A DNA stretch of 64,000 nt from Spirochaetales bacterium (GTDB taxonomy: Bacteria; Spirochaetota; Spirochaetia; SZUA-6; JAFGRV01), in the NCBI GenBank assembly GCA_016930085.1, contig JAFGHO010000100.1:1-64000 (forward strand), in the 5' to 3' direction. The notes below the pieces were generated by a model that did not search any database, was not told where the DNA came from, and saw only the letters and a program-made list of their open reading frames with translations. Numbering within the stretch: the stretch's first letter is position 1; the number at the start of each line of letters is the position of its first letter. The translations under genes and the position numbers were made by a program. Shown piece after piece: positions 9,005 through 18,346 of the stretch.

Positions 9005-10177
9005 TCACGAACCGGCAAACGGTTCATGTACCGGTTCGATCGTTTCCGTAATATAGATATCGGACCGTTTTATCAGATCGATTATCTCTTCGTCCTTTTT
9101 CCCCTGATTACGGTACCGTTTCACGATTTTTATCTTTGGTCTGAGAACCGCCTGCGGATTTATATCGACGACCCGCCCGATATCCTCGTTGTTGAGCCGG
9201 ACAATGCTGCCGATCGGATATATACCGATGCTCGAGAGCAGCGCCTTCGTGATTCCGGGATCGAATCGTTTCCCGTTATCGCCGATTATTGTCTTTAGCG
9301 AGAGGTAGCCGCTCAACCGTTCCCGGTACGGGCGTTCGTTCACCATTGCCGAATACGCGTCCGCGCAGGCGATTATTCGTGACGGGAGCGGGATTTTTTC
9401 TCCGGTGAGGCGTTTCGGATAGCCGCTTCCGTCCCAGTTTTCATGGTGGAGAAGTGCGTATTCACCGATCTCCTGTCCGTAGTGCAGTTCATTGACGATG
9501 ATATTGTAGGTCAGAATACTGTGAAGTTTCATGGCCTGGAATTCCTCGTCGGTGAGTTTATCGGTTTTTGAGGCGATATCTTCCGAAATCCGAAGCATCC
9601 CGATATCATGAAGGAGGGCGGCGATGCAGAGTTTGAAAAGGTAGTGGTTCAGCAATTCGATCTTCTCTCCGATCACGATCGAAATGACGGCGGTGTGAAC
9701 CGCATTGACGACGAGTTTATTCGCGGCCGGTTCTCCGAAAAGGACATACTGAAGCATCTGGTTTCTGTTCTCCCGGACGCATTGCATAAGGTCGCTTGTA
9801 ATCGATGTCAGCCGCTGTTGAATGACTTCTTTGTCTTCCATGACATCCTTGAATACGGTATCGAGTCTTTTTATGGAGGATATATAGAGGATATAGCTTG
9901 AATCTTTATTTCCGGGTCCGTACTCGCGCCTGAAATCCAAAGCCTCTCTTTGCACCGGGTCTTCGCCTGCGATGCCTCCCTTGGTTTCCACTATGGATAT
10001 CCCCCACTGGTTGAGCCTCCTTATATCCGTTTCTTTCAAGGGTATCCCCGCACCGACTAAAAGATTGCTCCCCTCAAAATATACGGGGCTGTCGAATATC
10101 ATGCCGGGAGATAATGTTTCCACGGGAATTTTTTTCAGGGCACCATGTGTGTTGCCGTCGAGTATTGACGTTTTCAT
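9005..10177 (-). CDS. HD-GYP domain protein, probable cyclic-di-GMP phosphodiesterase
   Basis: The central part has the HD-GYP signature: LLHDIGMLRI (the HD pair), then HHENWDGSGYP and later ACADAYSAM with RPYR, which are the metal and GYP motifs of phosphodiesterases that cut cyclic-di-GMP. The N-terminal 120 residues resemble the DUF3391-like lead domain often found before HD-GYP. No membrane segment is seen. The start at 10177 follows AAGGAG, and its ATGA overlaps the stop of the membrane protein upstream, so the two are translationally coupled. It may set the second-messenger level read by envelope processes such as Pel export at 15-20 kb (inference). Confidence 0.88.
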   Translation of the reverse strand: MKTSILDGNTHGALKKIPVETLSPGMIFDSPVYFEGSNLLVGAGIPLKETDIRRLNQWGISIVETKGGIAGEDPVQREALDFRREYGPGNKDSSYILYISSIKRLDTVFKDVMEDKEVIQQRLTSITSDLMQCVRENRNQMLQYVLFGEPAANKLVVNAVHTAVISIVIGEKIELLNHYLFKLCIAALLHDIGMLRISEDIASKTDKLTDEEFQAMKLHSILTYNIIVNELHYGQEIGEYALLHHENWDGSGYPKRLTGEKIPLPSRIIACADAYSAMVNERPYRERLSGYLSLKTIIGDNGKRFDPGITKALLSSIGIYPIGSIVRLNNEDIGRVVDINPQAVLRPKIKIVKRYRNQGKKDEEIIDLIKRSDIYITETIEPVHEPFAGS

Positions 10178-11811
10178 CGGATCTCTCCTTCTTTTTGCGC
10201 GATAAAAGAGATGATTGTTTGTCTACGGTAGTTCAGGAAACCGGCAAATACGAAAAATGTACTGGTTATGAACATGAAAACGGATTTTAGAATTGTGGTT
10301 TCACCGAGAATATCCAAGAATATCATTTTTATTGCCGTCATGACAAGAACAAAATATGCGGTAATGATAAAAAAACGCCGGCCGTATTTCCATCCCCAAA
10401 AATAAAGGATGATCGTGAAGACCGCCCAGCCGGAGGAAACAAAACAGGACAATTCAAAAAGGGACATATCCAGACGAGTCCCGGCGTATATGATCTGGAC
10501 CGATAAAAAACAAAACACGATGAGATGGCTCAGAGAGGCCAGGGTATACGACATGACCTTCCCGGAGACGGACCGACCTTTGTCCGATTTTTTGGGAGAG
10601 AATTTTTCGATATAAACCGACATCAGCAATCCGGAAAGAATGATTGCCGACCACAAAACGGCGGGCGGATTCAAAAACGGGAAATAGGAAATAAAACGCG
10701 AAAACTGGGTGATCGTTGTATAGACGAGGATGATCATCCAGAGAATGAAACTTCCGGTTATCATGAGTCCGTTGCGGATTTTATATCCGTAAATAAAAAG
10801 GCTCGATGCGAGTATAAGCCAGACGGCCGCCTGCTGGATGAAGGGAGAGATATCTCCCGGGAGGTACACACTGAAAGGGACGCCGCTAACGGCTGTGATG
10901 AGGAACCCCACAAGGTAGCTTGTCAGGGGTATTCTCGATGCCCGGCCGAAGAGGAAGAGAAAAAGTAAAAAGGAGACAAGGAGGATACCGCCGGTAATGA
11001 TGAAAGGAATCGAAAGGTTTATCCGAAAGCAGGAGAAGATATACAGGGACCAGGAAAAAAAGACGATGAGATTGACGGCAAAAAGAAGAACGGGAAAGCG
11101 TTCGGGGGAACCGTCCTCTCTTTTCACCATAATCATGCTTCCCGCTGCATAGAGGAGAAAGATAATGAAAATATAGAGAAAGGGCTCGTTCCAGCTTTTG
11201 AATTGCAGCACGGAGGCATAGCCGAAGTAGAGGAGGGTATCGATGATAATCCCTGCGGCGAGGAGTTCCCGCCATTTTTTTATAAGGCCGAAGCCGATAA
11301 TCACGATATTGAGTGCCAGAATATAGAGATAGAGATTGAAAAGATGGAAGGCGGGGGCCCATACAATAAGGGGGGCGCTCAGGGCCGAAGCCAGACCGAG
11401 GGTCGCGAATACGCGAAAATTGTGCCTGAAGGCGATGACCGATATACAGAGGGCGGCCGCGATAATGCAGCCGTATGCGATCGTGTGCGTCAGCATATCC
11501 GTAAAATGGGCGTACGCGATCACGGTAAAAGTGAAGCCGCAGGTGAATCCGGCGGTTATTTCGGCAATAATACGGGCATTCTTTCTGAATAGTATGATAC
11601 TCGAAGCGTACCCGATCATGCTGCCCGCGATACCCATGACCAGAATCGTTACGGGAGAAATCCAGCCGTCATCGTAGCCGACCCTGAAGATGTAAAGGAT
11701 TCCGGCAAAGAGAAGGAGAAATCCGGTAAACAGAATCCAGTATTTTTTAAGGAGTTCGATCGTTTTTGTTTTGTCGAATACGGCTGAGTTAAAAGTGGAT
11801 TCCGTATGCAT
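10174..11811 (-). CDS. polytopic membrane protein, DUF2339-like
   Basis: About 545 residues with some fifteen or more hydrophobic segments spread over nearly the whole length. The region around residues 30-130, including the run from VMGIAGSM through GFTCGFTF and the LASALSAPLIV block, resembles predicted membrane proteins of the DUF2339 family, whose function is unknown. I set the start at 11811 because TTTGGAGG lies just upstream of this ATG. The longer open frame adds 46 residues that look like non-coding AT-rich sequence. It overlaps the HD-GYP gene by four bases. Confidence 0.65.
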   Translation of the reverse strand: MHTESTFNSAVFDKTKTIELLKKYWILFTGFLLLFAGILYIFRVGYDDGWISPVTILVMGIAGSMIGYASSIILFRKNARIIAEITAGFTCGFTFTVIAYAHFTDMLTHTIAYGCIIAAALCISVIAFRHNFRVFATLGLASALSAPLIVWAPAFHLFNLYLYILALNIVIIGFGLIKKWRELLAAGIIIDTLLYFGYASVLQFKSWNEPFLYIFIIFLLYAAGSMIMVKREDGSPERFPVLLFAVNLIVFFSWSLYIFSCFRINLSIPFIITGGILLVSFLLFLFLFGRASRIPLTSYLVGFLITAVSGVPFSVYLPGDISPFIQQAAVWLILASSLFIYGYKIRNGLMITGSFILWMIILVYTTITQFSRFISYFPFLNPPAVLWSAIILSGLLMSVYIEKFSPKKSDKGRSVSGKVMSYTLASLSHLIVFCFLSVQIIYAGTRLDMSLFELSCFVSSGWAVFTIILYFWGWKYGRRFFIITAYFVLVMTAIKMIFLDILGETTILKSVFMFITSTFFVFAGFLNYRRQTIISFIAQKEGEIR

Positions 11812-12056
11812 GCCAATCCTCCAAAAATATACAGGGCTAACAGTAAGGGTATACCCGAAATATAATGCAAGAAATATGCCAGGAATGAATTGCCCGTAAT
11901 TATTAATAATACAAGGAAATATATTTTGCGTAGGATTCGCTTGAGGCAAAAACGGCTATGCAATTTGCATATTGATATGCAGATTGCATAAATGGGATTC
12001 AATAGTCGTACATTGCATCGCTTTCCAGCTTTATCCATCCGGCGGCGCGGTTCCCG

Positions 12057-12839
12057 TCAACCAGTCTGTAGCTCTTTTTTCAGCAGTGTAAAAAACATGG
12101 CGCGGGCATGCCGTTCGATCCATGGTGTATGGCCGCATCGCGTAAGCAGATGAAACCGGAAATTCCCGATGATCCCCGAAAGGGGCCGCTTCACACCTAA
12201 AGCCGGATGGGGATCATAATCCCCATGAATGGCAACGACCGGACATACGACCTGCCGCGCATACGTCAAAAGCTCACCATTTTCTCTCATTCCGGCCGCC
12301 TCTTCCCAAACGCCGCGGAAGATATCACCGCGGAACCGGACCGGTTCCGCGGCATCGGGCACCGGATCATAGGCGTCTGTCTTCAACAACAGCCTTTCAA
12401 GCCGCTTCACTTCGGATTTCGTGGTCGTTTCATCGGCAAGGGTGTCCGCAAGGCGCCTTATCCCGTTTTGTTCTTCGTCTGTGAGGCGGGCCATTCTTGC
12501 CGTTTCTATCGCATCGGTATAACCGGCTTCGAGAGGCGGACAACCGACTAGGATGAGTTTTTGGACGAGTGCGGGAAATCCGGCTGCCGTAAAAATGCCG
12601 AGCCAGGCACCCCATGAATAACCGATGACGATAACCGGAGGGCTGCAATGATCTTCGATGTGGCTTTTGATTTCGCGGATTTGACCGGAGACGGTCCGCT
12701 TTGTCTGAAACGGTTCGATAACGCCGCAATAAGGGGCGAGTGATTCGGCTACCGGCTTCATTTCACCGGCAGCACCGGGTCCCCCGTGAATGACGATGAT
12801 TGTATAAGGTTTCTTTCCGTAGAAACGAAGGCTGTTCAT
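12057..12839 (-). CDS. alpha/beta-fold hydrolase
   Basis: The protein has the layout of a single-domain alpha/beta hydrolase: the oxyanion-region HGGPG near residue 19, the nucleophile elbow GYSWGAW with Ser at the centre, an acid in HGDYDPHP, and the catalytic His in CGHTPWIERHA near the C-terminus. The lid between the two halves is helical. HGGPG is typical of prolyl iminopeptidase-like and related esterases, but the substrate is open. Length 260 is normal. It stands alone, with no strong ribosome site before the ATG. Confidence 0.8.
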   Translation of the reverse strand: MNSLRFYGKKPYTIIVIHGGPGAAGEMKPVAESLAPYCGVIEPFQTKRTVSGQIREIKSHIEDHCSPPVIVIGYSWGAWLGIFTAAGFPALVQKLILVGCPPLEAGYTDAIETARMARLTDEEQNGIRRLADTLADETTTKSEVKRLERLLLKTDAYDPVPDAAEPVRFRGDIFRGVWEEAAGMRENGELLTYARQVVCPVVAIHGDYDPHPALGVKRPLSGIIGNFRFHLLTRCGHTPWIERHARAMFFTLLKKELQTG

Positions 12840-12906
12840 ATTTACTTTTTTAATTGTTGAAGAACGCCCCTTGCTGCGGCGGATTGTTATGTTTTTAGAG
12901 GTGCCC

Positions 12907-13122
12907 TTATTTTATCCCGAACTCTTTTTTTTCCTTTTCCAGCATTACCTTGTTGAGGACATTCTCCTTGATAAAACCCTGGTTCACCGCGATACGGCCG
13001 AACCGCTGTTTACTGACGTTGTGCATATTATTCTGGATTTCCATAACGATTTTCGCCTGTTTGACGGTCAGAAGTCCCTTTTCAATCAGGTACGAGGCTA
13101 TCTTCAGGTTTTTAACTTTCAT
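12907..13122 (-). CDS. 71-residue protein resembling a lone GspE N-terminal-like helical domain
   Basis: A small, Lys-rich soluble protein. The pattern ASYLIEKGLLTVKQAKIVMEI... followed by QRFGRIAVNQGFI resembles the helical N-terminal domain (MshEN / T2SSE N type) that precedes type II secretion ATPases, where such modules bind nucleotides or partners. No ATPase follows, so this would be a free-standing version. A clear AAAAGGAG lies seven bases before the ATG, which supports a real gene. The likeness is weak and short. Confidence 0.6.
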   Translation of the reverse strand: MKVKNLKIASYLIEKGLLTVKQAKIVMEIQNNMHNVSKQRFGRIAVNQGFIKENVLNKVMLEKEKKEFGIK

Positions 13123-13357
13123 AATGATTCTCCTTTTTTGATTTTCATTCTCCTCCTGATATGGCGTTTTTCGACTGCAATACCGGAGAGAGCCGCTGTT
13201 GTATAATTATCTTCTGGACGATTTTGCTTTTTTCATTATCTTTTTTTTGTAAGAAAACAAAATCCCGGAAGACGTCAATATGACACCATCTGTATTAAAT
13301 CATAGTTCGCGGCGTTTGTCAAGTCTGCGGCGGCGGCCGGACGGGCCGTCCGATATC

Positions 13358-14710
13358 TTACGAGGTCCGTGACCACTTCAATATGTGTTCGTAAGCCCTG
13401 TTTATCTCGATGATTTTCTGTTCGGCGTATTTTTGCGAGAGTGCCGTGCTTTTTATGTAAAGGTCCGGGTGGTATTGTTTGACGAGCAGGCGGTAATTGT
13501 GTTTGATGTCTTCCGCAGACGCGCCGGGTAAAAGCCCGAGTGTCCTGAACGCGGTCAGGATTGTTTTATTCACCTGTTTCTGTTGCGTTGTATGCGTGTC
13601 GTTATTGTTCCGATTTTTCCGTTCGTCCGCGCGGTCTTTCTCCGTTTTATGGCCGGTATCCCGACGGGCTTCCGTTTTCCGGTCTTCTTTCCCTTCTCCG
13701 CCGGCCGGACCTGAGGAAGCTGATTTTTTGGGTTTGCCGCTTTTGTATCGTTTCGTTATGGCGACTTCGGCGTAGCGGCTCAAGAACGAATAAAATGAAA
13801 AGGCTATTCTGACCGCGGAAATCTGAAGGTAACTCTGAAAACCGCCTTTGAAATAGACGAGCAGTTCGCTGAGTAACATGAGGGGGATACGCGGGTTGTG
13901 TCTGTAGCGTCTGTCCGGTGTTCCGTCCCTGTTGGGGTGCAGCCACCTTTGACCGATGATTTGCGCGTCGGTGGGGGGGGACTTTCTTTCAAGCGAAGGC
14001 TTTTCCGCGTAATAGAGGAAAATATCGGAGTAACCGTAATGAGCGTATCTGTTTTTTCTTTTTACCAGAACGCAGTCGGGAAGAAAATAGAGGGTGTGGT
14101 GGCTGTAGGCGACGGCGTATATCGTTATATTCGATGTGATAAAGTGCGGCCGCGATTTTATCACCCTTGCCCGGCAGCGGTGGTAGATGTGTTTCGATCC
14201 CCCGTATTTTTTGGGGTTTTTATTCGCGGCAATCTCATCGACATGCCACAGCCTGTCCGAATACGAAAGGTGGGTGAGGTGGTGAAGCAGGTCCTGATAG
14301 AATTCGCCTTTTTTGCCGTTTAACGTGTAACGAAGCATGACGCGGCAGGCGAATCTGTTCAACAGGCCGAAGGTGAGAACAAAGGAGAAGACGACATGGA
14401 AAAAAAAGAAATACCAGGAAAACACGGCGGGGACGGCGATAGAGGCAAAGAGGAAAACTGTAGAAAAAAAACACGTGACGATCGACGACGAACCCGCGAT
14501 ACTGAGTTTCCTGCCGGTAATCTTTCTCATGATACCGGTAAGGGAGGTACCGTGCGTATCGGAGTCGTCGCCGTTACCGCCGAGTAATGAGTAACGGCCG
14601 CGATGTGAGGTGCCGTTCGAGGATTTATGATAACGAAAGACATCGGTGTTTTCCCTGTTGATAATGAGATAATGGGCGTTATGGAGAAGTACAGAATTGA
14701 TAATACTCAT
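13358..14710 (-). CDS. membrane protein with a C-terminal J domain
   Basis: The last 70 residues are a J domain: LGLLPGASAEDIKHNYRLL then KQYHPD with the essential His-Pro-Asp, ending in helix 3 and 4. J domains recruit and stimulate Hsp70 (DnaK). The N-terminal region has two membrane helices close together (about residues 75-120), then about 200 residues with many His and Tyr, then a low-complexity charged linker before the J domain. So it is probably a membrane-anchored co-chaperone that brings DnaK to a site at the inner membrane. Client unknown. The middle region matches nothing I know. Confidence 0.75.
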   Translation of the reverse strand: MSIINSVLLHNAHYLIINRENTDVFRYHKSSNGTSHRGRYSLLGGNGDDSDTHGTSLTGIMRKITGRKLSIAGSSSIVTCFFSTVFLFASIAVPAVFSWYFFFFHVVFSFVLTFGLLNRFACRVMLRYTLNGKKGEFYQDLLHHLTHLSYSDRLWHVDEIAANKNPKKYGGSKHIYHRCRARVIKSRPHFITSNITIYAVAYSHHTLYFLPDCVLVKRKNRYAHYGYSDIFLYYAEKPSLERKSPPTDAQIIGQRWLHPNRDGTPDRRYRHNPRIPLMLLSELLVYFKGGFQSYLQISAVRIAFSFYSFLSRYAEVAITKRYKSGKPKKSASSGPAGGEGKEDRKTEARRDTGHKTEKDRADERKNRNNNDTHTTQQKQVNKTILTAFRTLGLLPGASAEDIKHNYRLLVKQYHPDLYIKSTALSQKYAEQKIIEINRAYEHILKWSRTS

Positions 14711-14810
14711 AAGCCGATAATCCCCATTGCCCGTGATGAGGCGGCCGCCCGCCGGCGCCGCAGAACGGTAAAAGACAAAGCGGCATCCGTAATGTAAAGC
14801 AGATGTGTTC

Positions 14811-16199
14811 TCATATGTCCTTTCCGCTCGCCGCCCGCAAAAAGATGCGTCTGTCGAAACGGTATATGGACGGCACCAGGAATGATCCGCCGACCGCGGA
14901 GGCGATAATACCGGCCGCCAGATAGCTTAGGCCGAAAAAGCCGGATGTCCCCGATGCGACGATGACAAGACTCCCGAAGAAATTGACCGTAAAAAAAACA
15001 AGGGAGGCGATAAAGGCCTGGCGGTAAAGTTGAATATAGTAGAGAAAGATCGATATGGTAAGCAGCAGAAGATGAAAGAATACCGCCCCCAGGGTAATGC
15101 GAAAAATCGATGTGTCCATTCCGTCGGTCAGGTAGCGGGCAATGTCGCCGGCCAGAAGGATGATGACGAAGGTGAAAATAGCCTGAAACAGCGTTTGTTC
15201 GATCAGGCCGTTTTTCATGCTTCGTATCATGCGTTTCTTTTTTTCCTGAATCTTGTTGTATATACTATAATGCAGCGTCCTGAGGAAAGAAGTGAGATGT
15301 ACGAAGAAATCCGTTTCGCTGATGACGACGAAATAGATCAACCCCGGTATCATCGTGAGATTGGCGAAATATACGGGAATGTCATAGCTATCGAAAAGCC
15401 TGAAAAAGGTGTTGCCGACGCGAAATCCCTTGAATACCCAGAAGACCATTTTATCGATCCACATTCCCCAATAATAAAACATTCCGGACAGGAAGAGAAA
15501 AACGTATTGTCTGAAGTACCGTCCGATATGTATGTTTCGGAAATTACCCGGTTTGAACTGTAAAAAAGAGATTATGTAAAGAAAAACGACAATGAGAAAC
15601 TGGCCGAAGGCGAATCCCGCCATCGCGCCGCCGGCCGAGAAATGTCTCCCGAGGATAAAAACACCGACAAAGGAAACGATCGTACCGGCGAGATAGGTGA
15701 AAAAAATATGGAGGTACCGGTTTACCAGCGAAATAAATATCATCAGAAGCCAGATAAGGTTGACGGATACGAACAGCAGTACGGAGGCCGCCTTGAACAG
15801 CATATGCAGCCTGATATGGCCGAGGTTGAGGAGCGAGAGTGTGATTGTAGCGATACAGGCCGAACAGATGATGACGATTGTCGAATAGATGATGAGGGCG
15901 GCCCCCGCCTCCCTGTCTTTTTTTTCATAGATGAGATCCGAGATGTGCCGGGTGAAAATATAGTGGATGCCGCCGAAAAGAAAAAGCGAGAAGGCATATG
16001 AATAAATAATGATCGCGATAAAAAGGTTGTGCGATTCCGCGATTGCATAGGGAGCGAACTCACCGATAAAAAAAATACCGATAATGGAAAGAATCCATGG
16101 ACCCGCGACAACGATCGCACCTGAAAGCGCGACCTTGATGAGTGAGGTCATTCCCCCTTCTTTCAGTACCTTTTGAAGCACGAATCCGATACCGGCCAT
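14811..16199 (-). CDS. pelG: PelG, exopolysaccharide Pel flippase-like membrane protein
   Basis: The opening MAGIGFVLQKVL and the following GGMTSLIKVALSGAIVVAGPW are the signature start of PelG, an inner-membrane transporter of the MOP flippase group. About twelve hydrophobic helices cover the 462 residues. In the Pel system PelG works with PelD, PelE and PelF to make and move the cationic polysaccharide across the inner membrane. Its ATG shares one base with the stop of pelF (TAATG), so translation is coupled. It is the last gene of the operon pelD-pelE-pelF-pelG. Confidence 0.92.
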   Translation of the reverse strand: MAGIGFVLQKVLKEGGMTSLIKVALSGAIVVAGPWILSIIGIFFIGEFAPYAIAESHNLFIAIIIYSYAFSLFLFGGIHYIFTRHISDLIYEKKDREAGAALIIYSTIVIICSACIATITLSLLNLGHIRLHMLFKAASVLLFVSVNLIWLLMIFISLVNRYLHIFFTYLAGTIVSFVGVFILGRHFSAGGAMAGFAFGQFLIVVFLYIISFLQFKPGNFRNIHIGRYFRQYVFLFLSGMFYYWGMWIDKMVFWVFKGFRVGNTFFRLFDSYDIPVYFANLTMIPGLIYFVVISETDFFVHLTSFLRTLHYSIYNKIQEKKKRMIRSMKNGLIEQTLFQAIFTFVIILLAGDIARYLTDGMDTSIFRITLGAVFFHLLLLTISIFLYYIQLYRQAFIASLVFFTVNFFGSLVIVASGTSGFFGLSYLAAGIIASAVGGSFLVPSIYRFDRRIFLRAASGKDI

Positions 16200-17596
16200 T
16201 ACAGTTTCCCCGTCAGCCGGGCATAGAGGGTGCCGTATCGTTTATGTACTTCATCCCTGTTGTAGAATTTGAGTATTTTTTCACGGTTGCGCGAAACAAG
16301 CTCCTCGACATCATGGGGATTATCATAAATAAATTTGACGCAATGTGCAATCATTCCCGGATCTTTTGAAGAGGCGAGAAAACGATCGTCGTAATCCAGG
16401 AGTTCGGGGATATTACCGACTTTTGTCGAAACGATGGGAACGCCAGCGCAAAAGGCTTCGAGGATGACAAGCGGCTGGGCTTCACGGACGCTTGTGAGAC
16501 AGATGACATTGAGAAACGAGTAATAGGCCGTTACATCCTGCCGTCCGGTAAATACGAATTGTTCCGTTAATCGGAAGCTTTCGACCATTTTCCTGCATTC
16601 TTCAAAATAACCCGGATCTTCATCGATCGGACCGATGCAATAAAAGAAGGCATCCGGTATCATTTCCGATATAATTCTGGAAGCGAGTATGAAGTTTTTG
16701 ATATCCTTGATCGGAACGACCCTTCCGATAAGACCGATGTGAAAACCCTTCCTTTTTTCACGTTTGATCCCGGTAAACCTGCCGACGTCGATTCCGTTCG
16801 GAATGACGATCGTCTTTTTTTCCGGGGCCCCCATTTCAAGCTGTTTTCTTCTGTTTATTTCGAAAAGAGACACAATGCAATCGGCATATTTATAACTCAT
16901 TCTGCTCAGGTTATTGAAGATCTTTATCCACATGTCCCGTTGATATCCGGTCACATAGAGCGCCCGCTTTATTTCCATTTCCCTTTCTTTGTGGTAAAGG
17001 CCGTGTTCGGTAAGGAGAAAGGGTTTTCCGGTTCTTATTTTCGCGATCAATGCGGCCAGTCCGGCGTACCCCGTGGATACCGCATGATAGAGATCGGCAA
17101 CCGGAATTTCCGAACCCGTGATGGTAAACATAAGGTCATGAGAAGATTTCCAGGCCCAGAAATAATCCGAGAAAGCGTAAACGGGATTGAGGAGATTGTT
17201 TTGTTTTACCATCATCTCCCATCCTTCCCTGCGCAATACGGCGTCATTATATGGAAAATATCCTTCAGGGTAGATCGAAAACAGCCCTTCCAGTTCGGGT
17301 ATGCGGGCTTTGAAAAAATCCTGATGAACCCTGACGATTTCCCTGAATATCTTTTTTTTGTTCACTATTCTTTTTCCGGATTGACCCGGCTTTGAAATGA
17401 CGATGTCTCTATGTTCGACGATATTTTCCGGAAGACGGTAGCGGACCTCCTGGTTATATTTCGGGGAAATGGTAAAAAGAACAAACTCGATATCCGGCAG
17501 TCCGCGTATGAGTTCGTGAATCCAGCCGGAAACACCCCCGGTAATATACGGGTATGTTCCCTCGAGTAACAGACAAACCCTGATTTTATTTTTCAT
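16199..17596 (-). CDS. pelF: PelF, GT4 glycosyltransferase of Pel exopolysaccharide synthesis
   Basis: A GT-B glycosyltransferase with PelF hallmarks: EGTYPYITGGVSGW at the N-terminus, LTEHGLYHKERE in the middle, IPNGIDVGRF at the domain junction, and a family-4 donor-site region with TSVREAQPLVILEAF, where the E-x7-E acid pair lies. PelF is a soluble enzyme that polymerises UDP-linked amino sugars at the PelDEFG membrane complex. I use the ATG at 17596: it overlaps the stop of the upstream gene by 11 bases and begins exactly at the family N-terminus. The longer frame adds 19 residues unlike PelF. Confidence 0.92.
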   Translation of the reverse strand: MKNKIRVCLLLEGTYPYITGGVSGWIHELIRGLPDIEFVLFTISPKYNQEVRYRLPENIVEHRDIVISKPGQSGKRIVNKKKIFREIVRVHQDFFKARIPELEGLFSIYPEGYFPYNDAVLRREGWEMMVKQNNLLNPVYAFSDYFWAWKSSHDLMFTITGSEIPVADLYHAVSTGYAGLAALIAKIRTGKPFLLTEHGLYHKEREMEIKRALYVTGYQRDMWIKIFNNLSRMSYKYADCIVSLFEINRRKQLEMGAPEKKTIVIPNGIDVGRFTGIKREKRKGFHIGLIGRVVPIKDIKNFILASRIISEMIPDAFFYCIGPIDEDPGYFEECRKMVESFRLTEQFVFTGRQDVTAYYSFLNVICLTSVREAQPLVILEAFCAGVPIVSTKVGNIPELLDYDDRFLASSKDPGMIAHCVKFIYDNPHDVEELVSRNREKILKFYNRDEVHKRYGTLYARLTGKL

Positions 17597-18332
17597 CCTC
17601 GATGTTCCAGTATAAAAAGAGATTTTTATCGTCCTCATCGAGCTGGTCCTCAACCGGCGAAAGCTTCATGAGAAGGGAATGGGTGCCCCCGTAATTCTTT
17701 CGGGCAAACTCGACACGCGCCTTTAAAAGAATAAAAAAGGGTTCATCCTTTCCATTGATGGTATCGAGAACATACAGGGCATGGTCATACAGTTTCAGGG
17801 CAAGGAGAATATCGATGATAAGTTCGACATCTCGTTTTTTGATTTTTCGCGTCGTTACCAGCTCTTTCGCATAAAAAAAGGCTTCCTTGAGATAAAAGGT
17901 CTTAATGGATGCCCTTTGTTCGTTGAGTAACGCGAGTTCATAATAAAGGCGTGCAAGCCCGCTTACTGCACCGGATTCTTTCGCCGTCATTCTCTCATTT
18001 TTCAGTTTTTCTATCTTTTCGGTATACCTGGCCTCGATCAAATTGATGCTTTCCGCCGCAAATACGGCGAGCTCCATATCCTTGCTCTTTACCATTGTTT
18101 CAAGAATTTTCATGAGGAGTAAATTCTCCTGAATGGTGAGATCTTCCCGCGCGATAATCCGGTCTATCGAATCGACGTCATATGTCCATTCGTCGATCGG
18201 ATGGAGGGAAGTACTCATATAGATAAAATGTTCGATGGGAAGGATGCCTTCCTCGTATGCCTTTATTGCCGCAGATGGGGTTTTAGGATCGTATCCCTTT
18301 CTTTCTGTTCGAAAGAAATCAATTTCTTTCAT
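17586..18332 (-). CDS. PelE-like TPR protein of the Pel operon
   Basis: A soluble, helix-rich protein of 248 residues with TPR-like helical pairs (for example LARLYYELALLNEQRASIKTFYLKEAFFYA). It sits between pelD and pelF, the place of pelE, whose product has a membrane part and TPR repeats and holds the synthase complex together. Here the N-terminal membrane helices of classical PelE are not visible. It may thus be a shortened soluble PelE. It starts 14 bases after the pelD stop and overlaps pelF by 11 bases. Assignment rests mostly on position. Confidence 0.65.
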   Translation of the reverse strand: MKEIDFFRTERKGYDPKTPSAAIKAYEEGILPIEHFIYMSTSLHPIDEWTYDVDSIDRIIAREDLTIQENLLLMKILETMVKSKDMELAVFAAESINLIEARYTEKIEKLKNERMTAKESGAVSGLARLYYELALLNEQRASIKTFYLKEAFFYAKELVTTRKIKKRDVELIIDILLALKLYDHALYVLDTINGKDEPFFILLKARVEFARKNYGGTHSLLMKLSPVEDQLDEDDKNLFLYWNIEDEK

Positions 18333-18346
18333 ACACGGCCCGCCTT

